51,833 nt of DNA, from positions 1-51,833 of the forward strand of contig JAFWFE010000027.1 in the NCBI GenBank assembly GCA_017512555.1. The letters run 5' to 3'. Below, piece after piece: positions 27,562-36,074 of the stretch. The notes beneath the pieces were generated by a model that saw only the letters and a program-made list of their open reading frames with translations, was not told the origin of the DNA and searched no databases. The translations under genes were made by a program, and so were the position numbers. Each line of letters begins with the position of its first letter. The first letter of the stretch is position 1. The DNA is from Solobacterium sp. GTDB lineage: Bacteria; Bacillota_I; Bacilli_A; Erysipelotrichales; Erysipelotrichaceae.

Positions 27562-28425
27562 ATGGGAATCAAGAAACCAATTGTACTGGAGATCGCTTAT
27601 CGTACGTTTGCGATCAATGAATTCGGAGCAGCTACGGCATTTGTGCTGATGGGCACGGAGAAAGGTCTGGTCATCGATACCGGCACCGGTATGTATAACC
27701 TTCGTGAGATCGTTGATGAACTGTGTGATCTTCCCTATGATGTGGCAATCACACACGGACACTGCGATCATATCGCCTGGGCAGACCAGTGGGAAGAAGT
27801 CTACCTGCATCCTGCAGACAACGATATCTTCTACGATATCAAGCGTAATAAGGAGATGACAGCGAATTATCCCGGAATGATGGCGAAACACGGTACCTAT
27901 GACGCCTATGATATTCCGATGAGTCAGATTACTTTCCCGGATCATATGCCGAAGACGTTACCGATGGAAGATGGCCATGTGTTTGATCTTGGCGGCGGAC
28001 GTAAGGTGGATGTGATCCACACTCCTGGTCACAGTAAGGGAGAAGTGGTGTTCATTGATCCGTATACAAGGATCCTGTTCAGCGGTGATGCCTGCAATCC
28101 CAACCTGGGCATCCGGGCTACCAGCATCAATACTGCCCTCAAGGGTCTGTTAAAGGTCAAGGCAAGAGAAGCGGACTTTGACCGTAACTTCAACAGTCAT
28201 ATCGGTTACGGCGGAAGTACAGTGCATATTGCGATGCCGGACAGCTGCCTGGATGACTGCCTGTATATCATGAGCGGTCTGGTCAAGGGAGAGATCACCC
28301 CTGAACATGCGGTGTCTCCGTTCCGTCCCGGGTCTGCGCCGATCTACTTTGTCCGTCATGGGGCAGTACAGATCAGTCTTGATCCGGAAAGAATTATTGA
28401 TGAAGGAGAAGAACCTGCAGTATAG
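27562..28425 (+). CDS. Metallo-beta-lactamase-fold hydrolase M5
   Basis: This 287-residue paralogue has THGHCDHIAWAD, an intact metal motif with Cys in the variable position between His and Asp. It most resembles M1, nine kilobases away, in the N-terminal PIVLEIAYRT stretch, in HIAMPDSCLDDCLYI and in the SPFRPG tail. Thus similarity does not follow gene order. The start follows AGGAGGAGACT, whose first bases overlap the M4 stop region, and the next gene begins 10 bases after its stop. Confidence 0.9.
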   Translation: MGIKKPIVLEIAYRTFAINEFGAATAFVLMGTEKGLVIDTGTGMYNLREIVDELCDLPYDVAITHGHCDHIAWADQWEEVYLHPADNDIFYDIKRNKEMTANYPGMMAKHGTYDAYDIPMSQITFPDHMPKTLPMEDGHVFDLGGGRKVDVIHTPGHSKGEVVFIDPYTRILFSGDACNPNLGIRATSINTALKGLLKVKAREADFDRNFNSHIGYGGSTVHIAMPDSCLDDCLYIMSGLVKGEITPEHAVSPFRPGSAPIYFVRHGAVQISLDPERIIDEGEEPAV

Positions 28426-28434
28426 GAGGAAACT

Positions 28435-29304
28435 ATGGGAATCAAAAAACCTTTAGTGCTTGAAGTAGCACACAGAACCTACGCAATTAACGAATTTGGT
28501 ATGGCAACATGCTTTCTTCTGTGGGGTACAGAGAGAGGGCTTCTGATCGATACGGGATGCGGAATGTACAACATCCGTGAGATTGCGGATGAGTTATGCC
28601 CGCTGCCGTATGATGTGGTAATTACACATAGTCACGGGGATCATTACGGGTATATGGATGCCTGGGATGAAGTATGGATCCACCCGGATGATATTCCAAA
28701 TCTTACGGATGAGAAGCTGGCAGCCTGGAAGAATCGTCCGACAACGTATCTGGATATGATGGCTACGTATGGGACAACGGAAGCGTACGAAGTAACCCAG
28801 GAACAGTGTCATCATCCGGAACATGCGCCGAAGTTGATTCCCTGCCCTGAAGGCACGGTATTTGACCTTGGCGGAGGACGTAAGGTAGATGTGATCCACA
28901 CACCGGGACATAGTGAGGGTGAAATCGTACTGATCGATCCTACCACAAGAATCTTATTCTCCGGGGATGCCTGTAACGGTAACCTCGGTATCCGTTCCAC
29001 AAGTATGAATAAAGCATTGAAAGGTTTATTGAAAGTAAAGGCAAGAGAAGCAGACTTTGACCGGAATTTCAATGCGCATATCGGTTACGGAGGCGATAAT
29101 GTACATAAATCACAGGTTGACGGTATTCTGGATGACTGCCTGTATATCATGACAGGGTTAGTCAAGGGAACGATCAAGCCTGAGTATACCCCGAATCCAT
29201 GGCGCCCGGGATCCGCACCAGTCTATCTGGTAAAGCACGGAAATGTCGTCATCACCTGTGAACCGGACAATATCATCGGAGAAGATGAGGAACCTGCAGT
29301 TTAA
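28435..29304 (+). CDS. Metallo-beta-lactamase-fold hydrolase M6
   Basis: Last of the five tandem metallohydrolases, 289 residues, with THSHGDHYGYMD, HTPGHSEGE, FSGDACNGN and NAHIGYGG. The loop after the first motif (HPDDIPNLTDEKLAAW) is unlike its neighbours. The tail ends NIIGEDEEPAV where the others have IIDEGEEPA, so the conserved acidic C-terminus is slightly changed. TAGGAGGAAACT gives a strong ribosome site overlapping the M5 stop. A 53-base gap separates it from C5. Confidence 0.9.
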   Translation: MGIKKPLVLEVAHRTYAINEFGMATCFLLWGTERGLLIDTGCGMYNIREIADELCPLPYDVVITHSHGDHYGYMDAWDEVWIHPDDIPNLTDEKLAAWKNRPTTYLDMMATYGTTEAYEVTQEQCHHPEHAPKLIPCPEGTVFDLGGGRKVDVIHTPGHSEGEIVLIDPTTRILFSGDACNGNLGIRSTSMNKALKGLLKVKAREADFDRNFNAHIGYGGDNVHKSQVDGILDDCLYIMTGLVKGTIKPEYTPNPWRPGSAPVYLVKHGNVVITCEPDNIIGEDEEPAV

Positions 29305-29357
29305 ATGAATTTTACGTGATATAGTGATATCAAAGCAGTGAAAGGATATAAGATCAT

Positions 29358-30740
29358 ATGGCAAACAGACTACAAGTAGGCGCAGCCAAACTGTGTATTT
29401 CACCGACTCCGGATATGTTCCCGGTACCGGTCGCAGTTCCCAACGCAATGTATGAAGAAGTGAAGGAAGGTCAGGACCTCCATGTCCGCGCAATCGTAGC
29501 GGATAACGGAGAGAAGAGAGTTCTGTTCCTGGCATTTGAGGCAGGAGGGGTACCCTGGCCGGATGAGCTTCTTGGGTATTTAAAAGAGAGTTATGGCTTT
29601 GAGGAAGAAGACGTATTACTGTCTGCATCACACTGCCATTCCATGCCGAGAATCGATCACGGGAATAACCGTGACGCATACAGAGATCCGGCATCCCGTA
29701 CGGATAATATGGGCAGATTCGCGACAATGGTTCTGCAGAAAGCTGTGGAAGTTGTCGGCCTGGCACTGAAGACCATGCGTCCTGCCAAGGTTGGTTACGG
29801 AGAGGGTAAATCCTACCTGAATATCAACCGTGACCAGTTATTCTACGAAGGCTTCTGGATGCAGGGGCAGAACTGGGAAGGACCCAGCGACAAGACCCTG
29901 GCAGTCGTCGAATTTGTGGATGATGACAACAAGGTCATTGCGGCAATCCTGAACTACGCATGTCATTCCGTAACCAACTTCGTTCAGAAAGACTATGACG
30001 GCAAGTATAAAGTATCCTGTGATTTCCCGGGAATTGCGTGTGACTGGCTGGAGAGACATTTTGGTAACGGCGCAATCATCGCATGGCAGTCCGGCGCGGC
30101 AGGAAACCAGAATCCGGTGATGGCCTTCGGCGGCAGGAGATACGATCTGCTGGGAACGAATTATTCTGCATTGAATGGCGGCACGATCGGAGCTTCCTAC
30201 ATCAACTGCATCACCATGGGTGAACAGCACGCCATCGATGCTTTACAGGCAATGGAGAAGATCGATACCTTTATTGAAAACCCGGAAATCAAGACCTATC
30301 TGGGCGGCGTGGAATTCCCCGGGCAGAAGTTCCCGGAAGGAATTGACCGCGCAAAACATCGCTGGATGGTGGACAATATCGCGTTTGGCCTGGAAGGCTG
30401 GACACCAGGTACACCGCTGAAGAAGGAACTCGCAGTCATGGAGCCCAGCGGTAAGATCATCCCGGGAAGAACACAGTTGTTTGTCATCGGTGACACGGCA
30501 TTCTATGGATTCAATGCGGAGCTGTATAATGAGATTGGTATGCTGTGTAAACAGGAGTCCCCGTTCAAACACACGATTGTAACGACACATACGCATTATA
30601 CAATAGGGTACATTCTTGATGATGCGTCCAAGGATCACAAGGTGTTCCAGTACTTCGGAAACATCCTCCACGGCGGCAGTAATAAGATTGTCCTGGATGG
30701 GATGAAGGAACTCTTCAGCAGATATTACAACGATAAATAA
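29358..30740 (+). CDS. Neutral-ceramidase-like hydrolase C5 (subgroup B)
   Basis: This 460-residue protein resembles C4 and C6 (AWQSGAAGNQNP, ELYNEIG, GYILDD). Its first motif is ASHCHSMPRI, with both His kept but a Cys between them, and the NINRD motif reads LNINRD. The second zinc-type His is in NYACHSV. As in the paralogues, Asn stands at the ceramidase Ser position. The ribosome site AAAGGA is rather far (about 11 bases) from the ATG. It follows M6 on the same strand without an obvious terminator. Confidence 0.84.
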   Translation: MANRLQVGAAKLCISPTPDMFPVPVAVPNAMYEEVKEGQDLHVRAIVADNGEKRVLFLAFEAGGVPWPDELLGYLKESYGFEEEDVLLSASHCHSMPRIDHGNNRDAYRDPASRTDNMGRFATMVLQKAVEVVGLALKTMRPAKVGYGEGKSYLNINRDQLFYEGFWMQGQNWEGPSDKTLAVVEFVDDDNKVIAAILNYACHSVTNFVQKDYDGKYKVSCDFPGIACDWLERHFGNGAIIAWQSGAAGNQNPVMAFGGRRYDLLGTNYSALNGGTIGASYINCITMGEQHAIDALQAMEKIDTFIENPEIKTYLGGVEFPGQKFPEGIDRAKHRWMVDNIAFGLEGWTPGTPLKKELAVMEPSGKIIPGRTQLFVIGDTAFYGFNAELYNEIGMLCKQESPFKHTIVTTHTHYTIGYILDDASKDHKVFQYFGNILHGGSNKIVLDGMKELFSRYYNDK

Positions 30741-30819
30741 CAAATAAAAAGGGTACGTGCAAACTGCGTAAACCCGAATAATACGTAGTAAATCAGTATT
30801 TGTAGTAAAGGAGTAACAC

Positions 30820-32196
30820 ATGACAAAGCAATTATTGGTTGGTGCAGCGAAACTGTGTATCAATCCCGCACCGGAATTATTCCCGTTTGAATTATCCTTC
30901 TCCGGTGATCAGTATACCGGTGTCAAAGAAGGACAAGACATTCATGTACGCGCAATTACAGTAGATAACGGCGAGAAGAAGGTTATCTTCCTGGGCTTTG
31001 AACTGGGCGGAGTACCGGATCCCAAACGTCTGCAGAAGTTACTGAAAGAGAAATACGGGTATGAGAAGGATGAAATCTTCGCCACCGCAACACATAACCA
31101 CAGTGCTGTACGCGCAATTTCCCAGGACCCGGGACCGATACCGATGCCTCAGGATACCAGCGAGAGCGCAAAGATCTATACCGAGTTCATGTTTGAACAA
31201 ATCGACAAAGTTACAGAAGCGGCACTGGCCAATATGCGTCCGGCAAAATTCGGCTATGGTGAAGACAAGTCATATATCAATGTCAACCGTGATCAGCATT
31301 TCGATGACGGTTACTGGATGCAGGGACAGAACTTTGAGGGATGCAGCGACAAGACTGTTGCGGCTGTAAAGTTTGTTGGCGAAGACGGGAACGTGATTGC
31401 GGCAATCGTGAACTACGCCTGTCACTCTGTAACCAATTTCTGCGCCAAGGATGTGGACGGCAGTTGTAAGATCTCCTGTGATTTCCCGGGGATTGCGAGC
31501 GGGTGGCTGGAGAACCATTTCGGCAATGACGCGGTAGTCCTCTGGCAGTCCGGTGCAGCAGGCAACCAGAATCCGATCATGGCTTACGCGACACATCGGT
31601 ATGATGTGAACGGCACAGTATACGGGGATAATACCATGAGTATTCCGGGTTCAACATATAAGACATGTGTGGTGATCGGTGAACAGCATGCGGTAGACTG
31701 CTTAAGAGCTCTGAAGAAAGCGGATGCGAATAAGTCCTGGGCTTCCATCAAGACATTGGGTTCAGTATTACAGCTCCCCGGTCAGGAGTTCCCGGAAGGA
31801 ATCAATCGTGCTCAGCATCGTCTGATGGTAGATAATATCCGTCTGGAAAATCTTGGATGGGCACCAGGCAAGCCGTTGGTAAAACATCTGGCGACTATGA
31901 TTCCGGTGGATGAAACAGTACCTCTGAGAACACAGCTGATGATCGTAGGGGATGTGGCATTCTACGGTATGAACTGCGAACTGTATAACGAGATCGGTGT
32001 TCTCTGTAAAGAAGCGTCACCGTACAGACATACGATCGTGGCTACACATACAGATTCTTCCATCGGTTATGTCTTGGATGATGATTCCAAGGGACACAAG
32101 GTATTCCAGTCGTTCGGAAGAGTCAGAGAAGGAGAGAGTAACGGTATTATCGTTAAAGGTATGCTGGAACTCTTTGATCAGGCAGTAGAAGAGTAA
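30820..32196 (+). CDS. Neutral-ceramidase-like hydrolase C6 (subgroup B)
   Basis: This 458-residue last gene of the array has ATHNHSAV, INVNRD, NYACHSV, LWQSGAAGNQNP, NCELYNEIG and SIGYVLDD, a complete metal-type set. The Pro after the first motif of its relatives is Val. The 79-base gap before it, with AAAGGAG at the end, leaves room for a separate promoter, but none is convincing. A strong terminator follows the stop, which closes the array. It has no signal peptide. Confidence 0.85.
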   Translation: MTKQLLVGAAKLCINPAPELFPFELSFSGDQYTGVKEGQDIHVRAITVDNGEKKVIFLGFELGGVPDPKRLQKLLKEKYGYEKDEIFATATHNHSAVRAISQDPGPIPMPQDTSESAKIYTEFMFEQIDKVTEAALANMRPAKFGYGEDKSYINVNRDQHFDDGYWMQGQNFEGCSDKTVAAVKFVGEDGNVIAAIVNYACHSVTNFCAKDVDGSCKISCDFPGIASGWLENHFGNDAVVLWQSGAAGNQNPIMAYATHRYDVNGTVYGDNTMSIPGSTYKTCVVIGEQHAVDCLRALKKADANKSWASIKTLGSVLQLPGQEFPEGINRAQHRLMVDNIRLENLGWAPGKPLVKHLATMIPVDETVPLRTQLMIVGDVAFYGMNCELYNEIGVLCKEASPYRHTIVATHTDSSIGYVLDDDSKGHKVFQSFGRVREGESNGIIVKGMLELFDQAVEE

Positions 32197-32214
32197 ACGG
32201 AAAGAAACAGACAG

Positions 32215-32254
32215 AAAAGGCAGACCCTGGATTGATCCTGAGTCTGCTTTTCTT
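32215..32254 (+). terminator. Terminator closing the hydrolase array
   Basis: GGCAGAC (32219-32225) and GTCTGC (32242-32247) form a stem extended by A-T pairs, followed by TTTTC. It lies about 20 bases after the C6 stop. Confidence 0.82.
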
Positions 32255-32282
32255 ATGGAAAGGCGTGCTTGGAAGTACTCTC

Positions 32283-33113
32283 TCAGCAGGGCTGACTCTT
32301 CAGGATGTCACCATCCATAAGATACCTGCACTTATTGATCAGGTCCACAGCCCAATCTACACCATGTCTGGCAAAGGGATCATTCTTTGATTCTCTGACC
32401 CGGAACTTGTATTCCGCTCTTTGTGCCCAGTACAGCGCAGTCAGGGGATCTTGTTCACAGCCGATACCGTTCGCGTAACAATCCGCGTATCTGACGTAGA
32501 CATCCGCGTCATATTCCTTCGCGTCATCTTCATGATTGATGATGTCGATACAGTGGGAATAGATCTGGAAGGCTTCGTTCAGATTCTGACTGACGTGGAA
32601 GCCGTTCTTGTACATATCACCGATCTTGTATAACGAAGTGACTCTGCCTTGGAACGCTCCTTTGGAAAAGCATTCGAATGCCTTTGCGTAGTCTACTTCA
32701 CAATCCCGGCCGTAGTAGTAGCAGTAACCTAGATTCTCGATGGCCTGGATATCCCCTGAATCTGCCGCGATCTCATACAGTTCCATGGCTTTACTGTACG
32801 ATTGTTCACCGATCTGCCCGGTATAATACAAGGCGCCAAGGTTGCAGGCTGCGACACCACTGCCCTGGTTGATGCCTTGAAGAAGGATATCTTCCACAAG
32901 TTCTCTTACAACAGGGGGCATCGGATCCTTACGGATATAACTGAAGATATTGTTGGGGAAATCCAGAACATCCGCTTCCGGGTTTCTGTCAGCATACGCT
33001 ATACCATCTCTTGCCCAGTCTTTATACTCCTCCGGGATGTCTTCTTTTAACAACAACTTAAGATCAGCAACCACGGATTTTACCGTATATGTCAAGTCAA
33101 TTTTAAACATCAT
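32283..33113 (-). CDS. Sel1-like repeat protein
   Basis: This 276-residue soluble protein consists largely of Sel1-type repeats of about 36 residues. Visible units include ACNLGALYYTGQIG, AIENLGYCYYYGRD, SLYKIGDMYKNGF and YADCYANGIG, each ending with an ALYWAQRAE-like helix pair. Such alpha-solenoids mediate protein-protein contacts. There is no signal peptide, so it should be cytoplasmic. ATGATG at 33113 follows AAAGGGG. It is a single gene convergent with the array, so no partner can be deduced. Confidence 0.88.
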   Translation of the reverse strand: MMFKIDLTYTVKSVVADLKLLLKEDIPEEYKDWARDGIAYADRNPEADVLDFPNNIFSYIRKDPMPPVVRELVEDILLQGINQGSGVAACNLGALYYTGQIGEQSYSKAMELYEIAADSGDIQAIENLGYCYYYGRDCEVDYAKAFECFSKGAFQGRVTSLYKIGDMYKNGFHVSQNLNEAFQIYSHCIDIINHEDDAKEYDADVYVRYADCYANGIGCEQDPLTALYWAQRAEYKFRVRESKNDPFARHGVDWAVDLINKCRYLMDGDILKSQPC

Positions 33114-33196
33114 TTTATTATTCCCCTTTCTGTCTACAGTTATAGTTTATCTGTATCCCTGCGCAAAAAAGATGCCTGCCATGAATACTCTGGGAT

Positions 33197-33219
33197 GAAA
33201 AAAGCAGGATTTTCTGCTG
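33197..33219 (-). terminator. Orphan minus-strand terminator upstream of the Sel1 gene
   Basis: On the minus strand AGCAG-aaaatc-CTGCT is followed by six T residues. No minus-strand gene lies upstream between here and 33.8 kb, so it may end an antisense or small RNA starting near the ECF gene promoter, or insulate the Sel1 gene. Confidence 0.5.
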
Positions 33220-33316
33220 TAAATGTACATGTAGTTATTCGCAGTCATTCCGGATTAATACTATGATAGTGTTATAAATAACAGGGAATCTGTTATGTTC
33301 ATAGTGGGATAGATGG

Positions 33317-33820
33317 ATGAAGACACACTCGTATGTAAGAAAAATAGTGTATATCGCAGTGATTACAGCAATCCTGGAAGCTGCCAAGTTTGCGTTAAAT
33401 GCGATTGCGAATGTTGAACTGATTTCTCTTTTGACGATTGTATTCACGGTATACTTTGGCTGGCAGATCACACTTCCGGCATTGTTGATCTTTGCGGTGA
33501 TCGAAAGTCTGTGGTGGGGGATCAATATCTGGACGGTTACGTACTTCTATGTATGGCCGGTTCTGATCCTGTTGACGGTACTGCTGAGAAAGCAGATGAG
33601 CTGTTTTACCGCGTCTTGTTTATCATCGTTGTTCGGATTTGGGTTTGGCTTGTTGTGCGCCTTTACGACACTGGTGATCAGCGGACTGAATGCGGCAGTT
33701 GCCTGGTGGATCGCCGGTATTCCGTACGATCTGGTTCATGGGGTCAGTAATCTTGTGATTGCGTTTATACTGTATGATCCGTTGATCAAAGCTCTGCGTA
33801 AAATGAATATCACAATATAA
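33317..33820 (+). CDS. ECF transporter S component
   Basis: This 167-residue membrane protein has about six helices and the pattern of ECF-transporter substrate-binding (S) components. There is an N-terminal AVITAILEAAKFALNA helix, a WWGINIWTVTYFYVWP segment, an LFGFGFGLLCAF helix, and AWWIAGIPYDLVHGVSNLVIAF near the end. S components capture a vitamin or similar cofactor and rely on a shared EcfAAT module, which is not in the window. Its substrate cannot be read from this sequence. The ribosome site is weak, and the upstream gap holds an imperfect palindrome around 33258-33274 but no vitamin riboswitch that I recognise. Confidence 0.88.
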   Translation: MKTHSYVRKIVYIAVITAILEAAKFALNAIANVELISLLTIVFTVYFGWQITLPALLIFAVIESLWWGINIWTVTYFYVWPVLILLTVLLRKQMSCFTASCLSSLFGFGFGLLCAFTTLVISGLNAAVAWWIAGIPYDLVHGVSNLVIAFILYDPLIKALRKMNITI

Positions 33821-33823
33821 AAG

Positions 33824-33852
33824 AACCCTGTGAATCATGCAGGGTTTATTTC
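33824..33852 (+). terminator. Terminator after the ECF S-component gene
   Basis: AACCCTG (33824-33830) pairs with CAGGGTT (33840-33846), followed by TTATTT. Confidence 0.85.
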
Positions 33853-33873
33853 ATTTGTAATAGTGCCGAAATG

Positions 33874-33904
33874 TACTCTAAAAGAGTATAAAACAATTTA
33901 TAAT
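33874..33904 (+). promoter_or_regulatory. Promoter and palindromic operator of the thioredoxin-like gene
   Basis: TACTCT-aaa-AGAGTA (33874-33888) is a perfect inverted repeat located where a -35 box would be. TATAAT follows at 33899-33904. The palindrome probably binds a dedicated regulator that acts on RNA polymerase access. Confidence 0.55.
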
Positions 33905-33935
33905 CTAATCAGGAAAAGAAAGAGAGTAATTGATT

Positions 33936-35177
33936 ATGGGAAGAACAGAGACATATGACAATATGGGATTTCGTCTGACTTATCCTGATGCATTCGATAC
34001 TGCCAGAGGATTGGTCATGCCGATGCCGGTCGGCAGTAATAACGGTGTCTATTTAATGATGGTCACGTATATGGCACTCAACAAAGAAGAACTGGAAACG
34101 ATAAACAATAATACTGTGGCAGGGCAGATGAGTGAAGCGGACAGAATAAAAGTCCTGAAAGCCACGGGACCGATATTGATGGTGGTCGGCATTGACGGTG
34201 GTCAGGGACCGGAAGAGATCATCAAAAAGATGCAGATGGAAAGTAATGCCAATGCGGGTCAGTTTACCGAACTGGCCAGACACGAAGATATTACGTATTA
34301 CGCAGTCAAAGATCACAATAGTGAAGAAGCGTTCCTGGCTAAACAAGATCCTGTTTTTGCGGAAGAATTCCATACCCTGCAGGATGCTTTGATTGATGCT
34401 TTGAAGAATGCTGAATACTTCAAACCACGTCTTCCCGGTGCGGATCTGATCGGCAGAAAGATCAGTTTTGAAACGAAGGATATCGACGGCAATCCGGTAA
34501 AGAGTGAAGAACTCTTTGCGTCTCATGCGGTCACAATGATCAATCTCTGGGCTACCTGGTGCGGTCCGTGCAAGAGCGAACTGGAAGAGCTGGGAAATAT
34601 CCACAGACGTCTGGCAGAGAAGGACGCGGCTATTGTCGGTATCTGTACGGATGCGGATGAGAAAGCAGAGGAATGCAGGGAACTGATGGCAAAAAACAAC
34701 ATGACATACATCAACCTTCTGCCGTATCCGGAATTGGATGCACAGATGCCGACCAGAGGTATTCCGACCTCCTTCTTTGTCAGCCGTGACGGAAAGATCA
34801 TGACTTATCCGATCGTCGGTGTACCGTCTGATATTTCCGAGTATGAGAAAACAGTTGATAAGATGCTTGCCAAAGCAGCGGCAGGTTATGACCCAACCGC
34901 ACAGAAAGGAACAACAGAGAATAAAAAAGATTCCTGCCGTATTGTTGTCAAAGACGAAGCAGGGAATCCGGTAGAAGGCGTTACGGTTCAGTTCTGTACA
35001 GATACTACATGTATGATCGGAAAGACAGATGCAGAGGGTATTGCTTCATTCACTGTTGATCACGATCAGTATACCGTTCATATTCAGAAAGTACCCGAAG
35101 GCTATGCCTCATGTACGGAGGAAGTTCCTGTTCCGGAAGATCGCAGCGATGTGGAGTTCACATTGAAGAAACTATAA
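33936..35177 (+). CDS. Thioredoxin/TlpA-like protein with C-terminal Cna-B-like domain
   Basis: From ATG 33936 the protein has 413 residues; a TTG two codons earlier is possible. Residues about 1-165 form an unrecognised alpha/beta domain. Residues about 170-320 are a TlpA/AhpC-type thioredoxin domain with WATWCGPC (about 206-213), a redox-active CxxC pair. The last 80 residues (RIVVKDEAGNPVEGVTVQFCTDT and on) look like a Cna-B or carboxypeptidase-regulatory-like beta domain, which has two extra Cys. No signal peptide or lipobox is visible, which is odd because both later domains usually act outside the cytoplasm. The gene stands alone behind a palindromic operator. Confidence 0.85.
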   Translation: MGRTETYDNMGFRLTYPDAFDTARGLVMPMPVGSNNGVYLMMVTYMALNKEELETINNNTVAGQMSEADRIKVLKATGPILMVVGIDGGQGPEEIIKKMQMESNANAGQFTELARHEDITYYAVKDHNSEEAFLAKQDPVFAEEFHTLQDALIDALKNAEYFKPRLPGADLIGRKISFETKDIDGNPVKSEELFASHAVTMINLWATWCGPCKSELEELGNIHRRLAEKDAAIVGICTDADEKAEECRELMAKNNMTYINLLPYPELDAQMPTRGIPTSFFVSRDGKIMTYPIVGVPSDISEYEKTVDKMLAKAAAGYDPTAQKGTTENKKDSCRIVVKDEAGNPVEGVTVQFCTDTTCMIGKTDAEGIASFTVDHDQYTVHIQKVPEGYASCTEEVPVPEDRSDVEFTLKKL

Positions 35178-35217
35178 TATCGAAGAATATGGCTGGGAGT
35201 ATATCCCATATATAGAT

Positions 35218-35814
35218 TTACTTAGAATCTGCAGATTCTGTACGGTCGTATATAGTCATATCTACACCGGTATCCCGGACAAGGATGGTACCTGGATAAT
35301 TCCATAGTTTTGCGGTCACATATACATCACCGGCAGCTCCGGAGATATTGCCGACCTGGAGGAACCACACAACCCAGAACCATGTCCGGGGAACGATCAC
35401 ACACAAAACACCCAGGATGATGCCCCATACAACGAGAGGCGCCAGTGAGATATAACGGTAGGATATCTTGTCGAAATAGTCTTCTTTACTGCCGGCAAAC
35501 GCGTATAACCCGGTGAAGCCAAAGACGACCTTACCACCGCCGACAGCTTTCATCACTGCCCCATGGGTCAGTTCATGCAGGACGATGTATATAACATATC
35601 CCAGGAGTATTACACCCACCTGGGTGAAATACATGGATAGACTTTCATTATTGTGAAATTCAGTAATTGGTACAATAAAATGGCCAAGAACAAACAGAAG
35701 TATCATAACGACAACGGCTATGAGGTTGATCTTCAAAGCCGTTTTTTTGTCTTTCTGCAGATTGATCTGCAGGATTTCCCGGTATCCTTCCGGGAGAGTT
35801 TGACATGCTTTCAT
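35218..35814 (-). CDS. DUF3267 family membrane metalloprotease-like protein
   Basis: This 198-residue membrane protein has a helix at about 30-50, a second at about 65-85 that contains HELTH (His80, Glu81, His84), and two further helices near 125-165. DUF3267 proteins are predicted intramembrane or membrane-bound zincins. The HExxH inside a hydrophobic helix fits this. No third ligand was identified with certainty. The Shine-Dalgarno is weak (AGAGT). The gene faces the thioredoxin-like gene tail to tail with no obvious strong terminator between. Confidence 0.82.
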   Translation of the reverse strand: MKACQTLPEGYREILQINLQKDKKTALKINLIAVVVMILLFVLGHFIVPITEFHNNESLSMYFTQVGVILLGYVIYIVLHELTHGAVMKAVGGGKVVFGFTGLYAFAGSKEDYFDKISYRYISLAPLVVWGIILGVLCVIVPRTWFWVVWFLQVGNISGAAGDVYVTAKLWNYPGTILVRDTGVDMTIYDRTESADSK

Positions 35815-35992
35815 GAGCTTAGTACTCTACTTTCTCTCAACCAAATATAACGGTATGACACTATATCTGCAAGTCGTATCACTAGTTTTTATATTAGAGA
35901 ACGATAGTTTTTGCGGGTAAAGAGAAGACAAATATCGCAATTACCGTTGTGCCGTATTCAATACAGTATTCATGTATGTCGTGCTTCATCTG

Positions 35993-36066
35993 TGTTGTAA
36001 TGCTTAGCTTTGAGAGCGGGATTATGCCCGATACTAAAATACCTCCGGATTAACCGGAGGTATTTA
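35993..36066. repeat. Repeat copy 2 with 12-bp hairpin; IS200/IS605 right-end or omega-RNA-like
   Basis: This block repeats copy 1 at 61-137: TGTTGTAA, AGCTTTGAGAGC, GGGATTATGCCCG, then a perfect 12-base-pair hairpin (36037-36048 with 36054-36065). The hairpin arms differ from copy 1 but keep pairing (CCACCGG/CCGGTGG against CCTCCGG/CCGGAGG). No transposase gene is next to it. On the minus strand it follows the reductase stop and can act as its terminator. The mobile-element origin is an inference. Confidence 0.5.
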
Positions 36067-36074
36067 CTATATGT

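Noticed and set aside
18484..29304. CRISPR-like or short tandem repeat
   Set aside because: Repeated segments are conserved protein motifs in separate genes, not short repeats with spacers.
18484..32196. Assembly duplication as the cause of the array
   Set aside because: The paralogues differ clearly at residue level and in their gaps, so they are old duplications and not copies of one read set.
33199..33316. Vitamin riboswitch before the ECF S-component gene
   Set aside because: I found no recognisable conserved core of TPP, cobalamin, FMN or folate riboswitches; only short inverted repeats are present.
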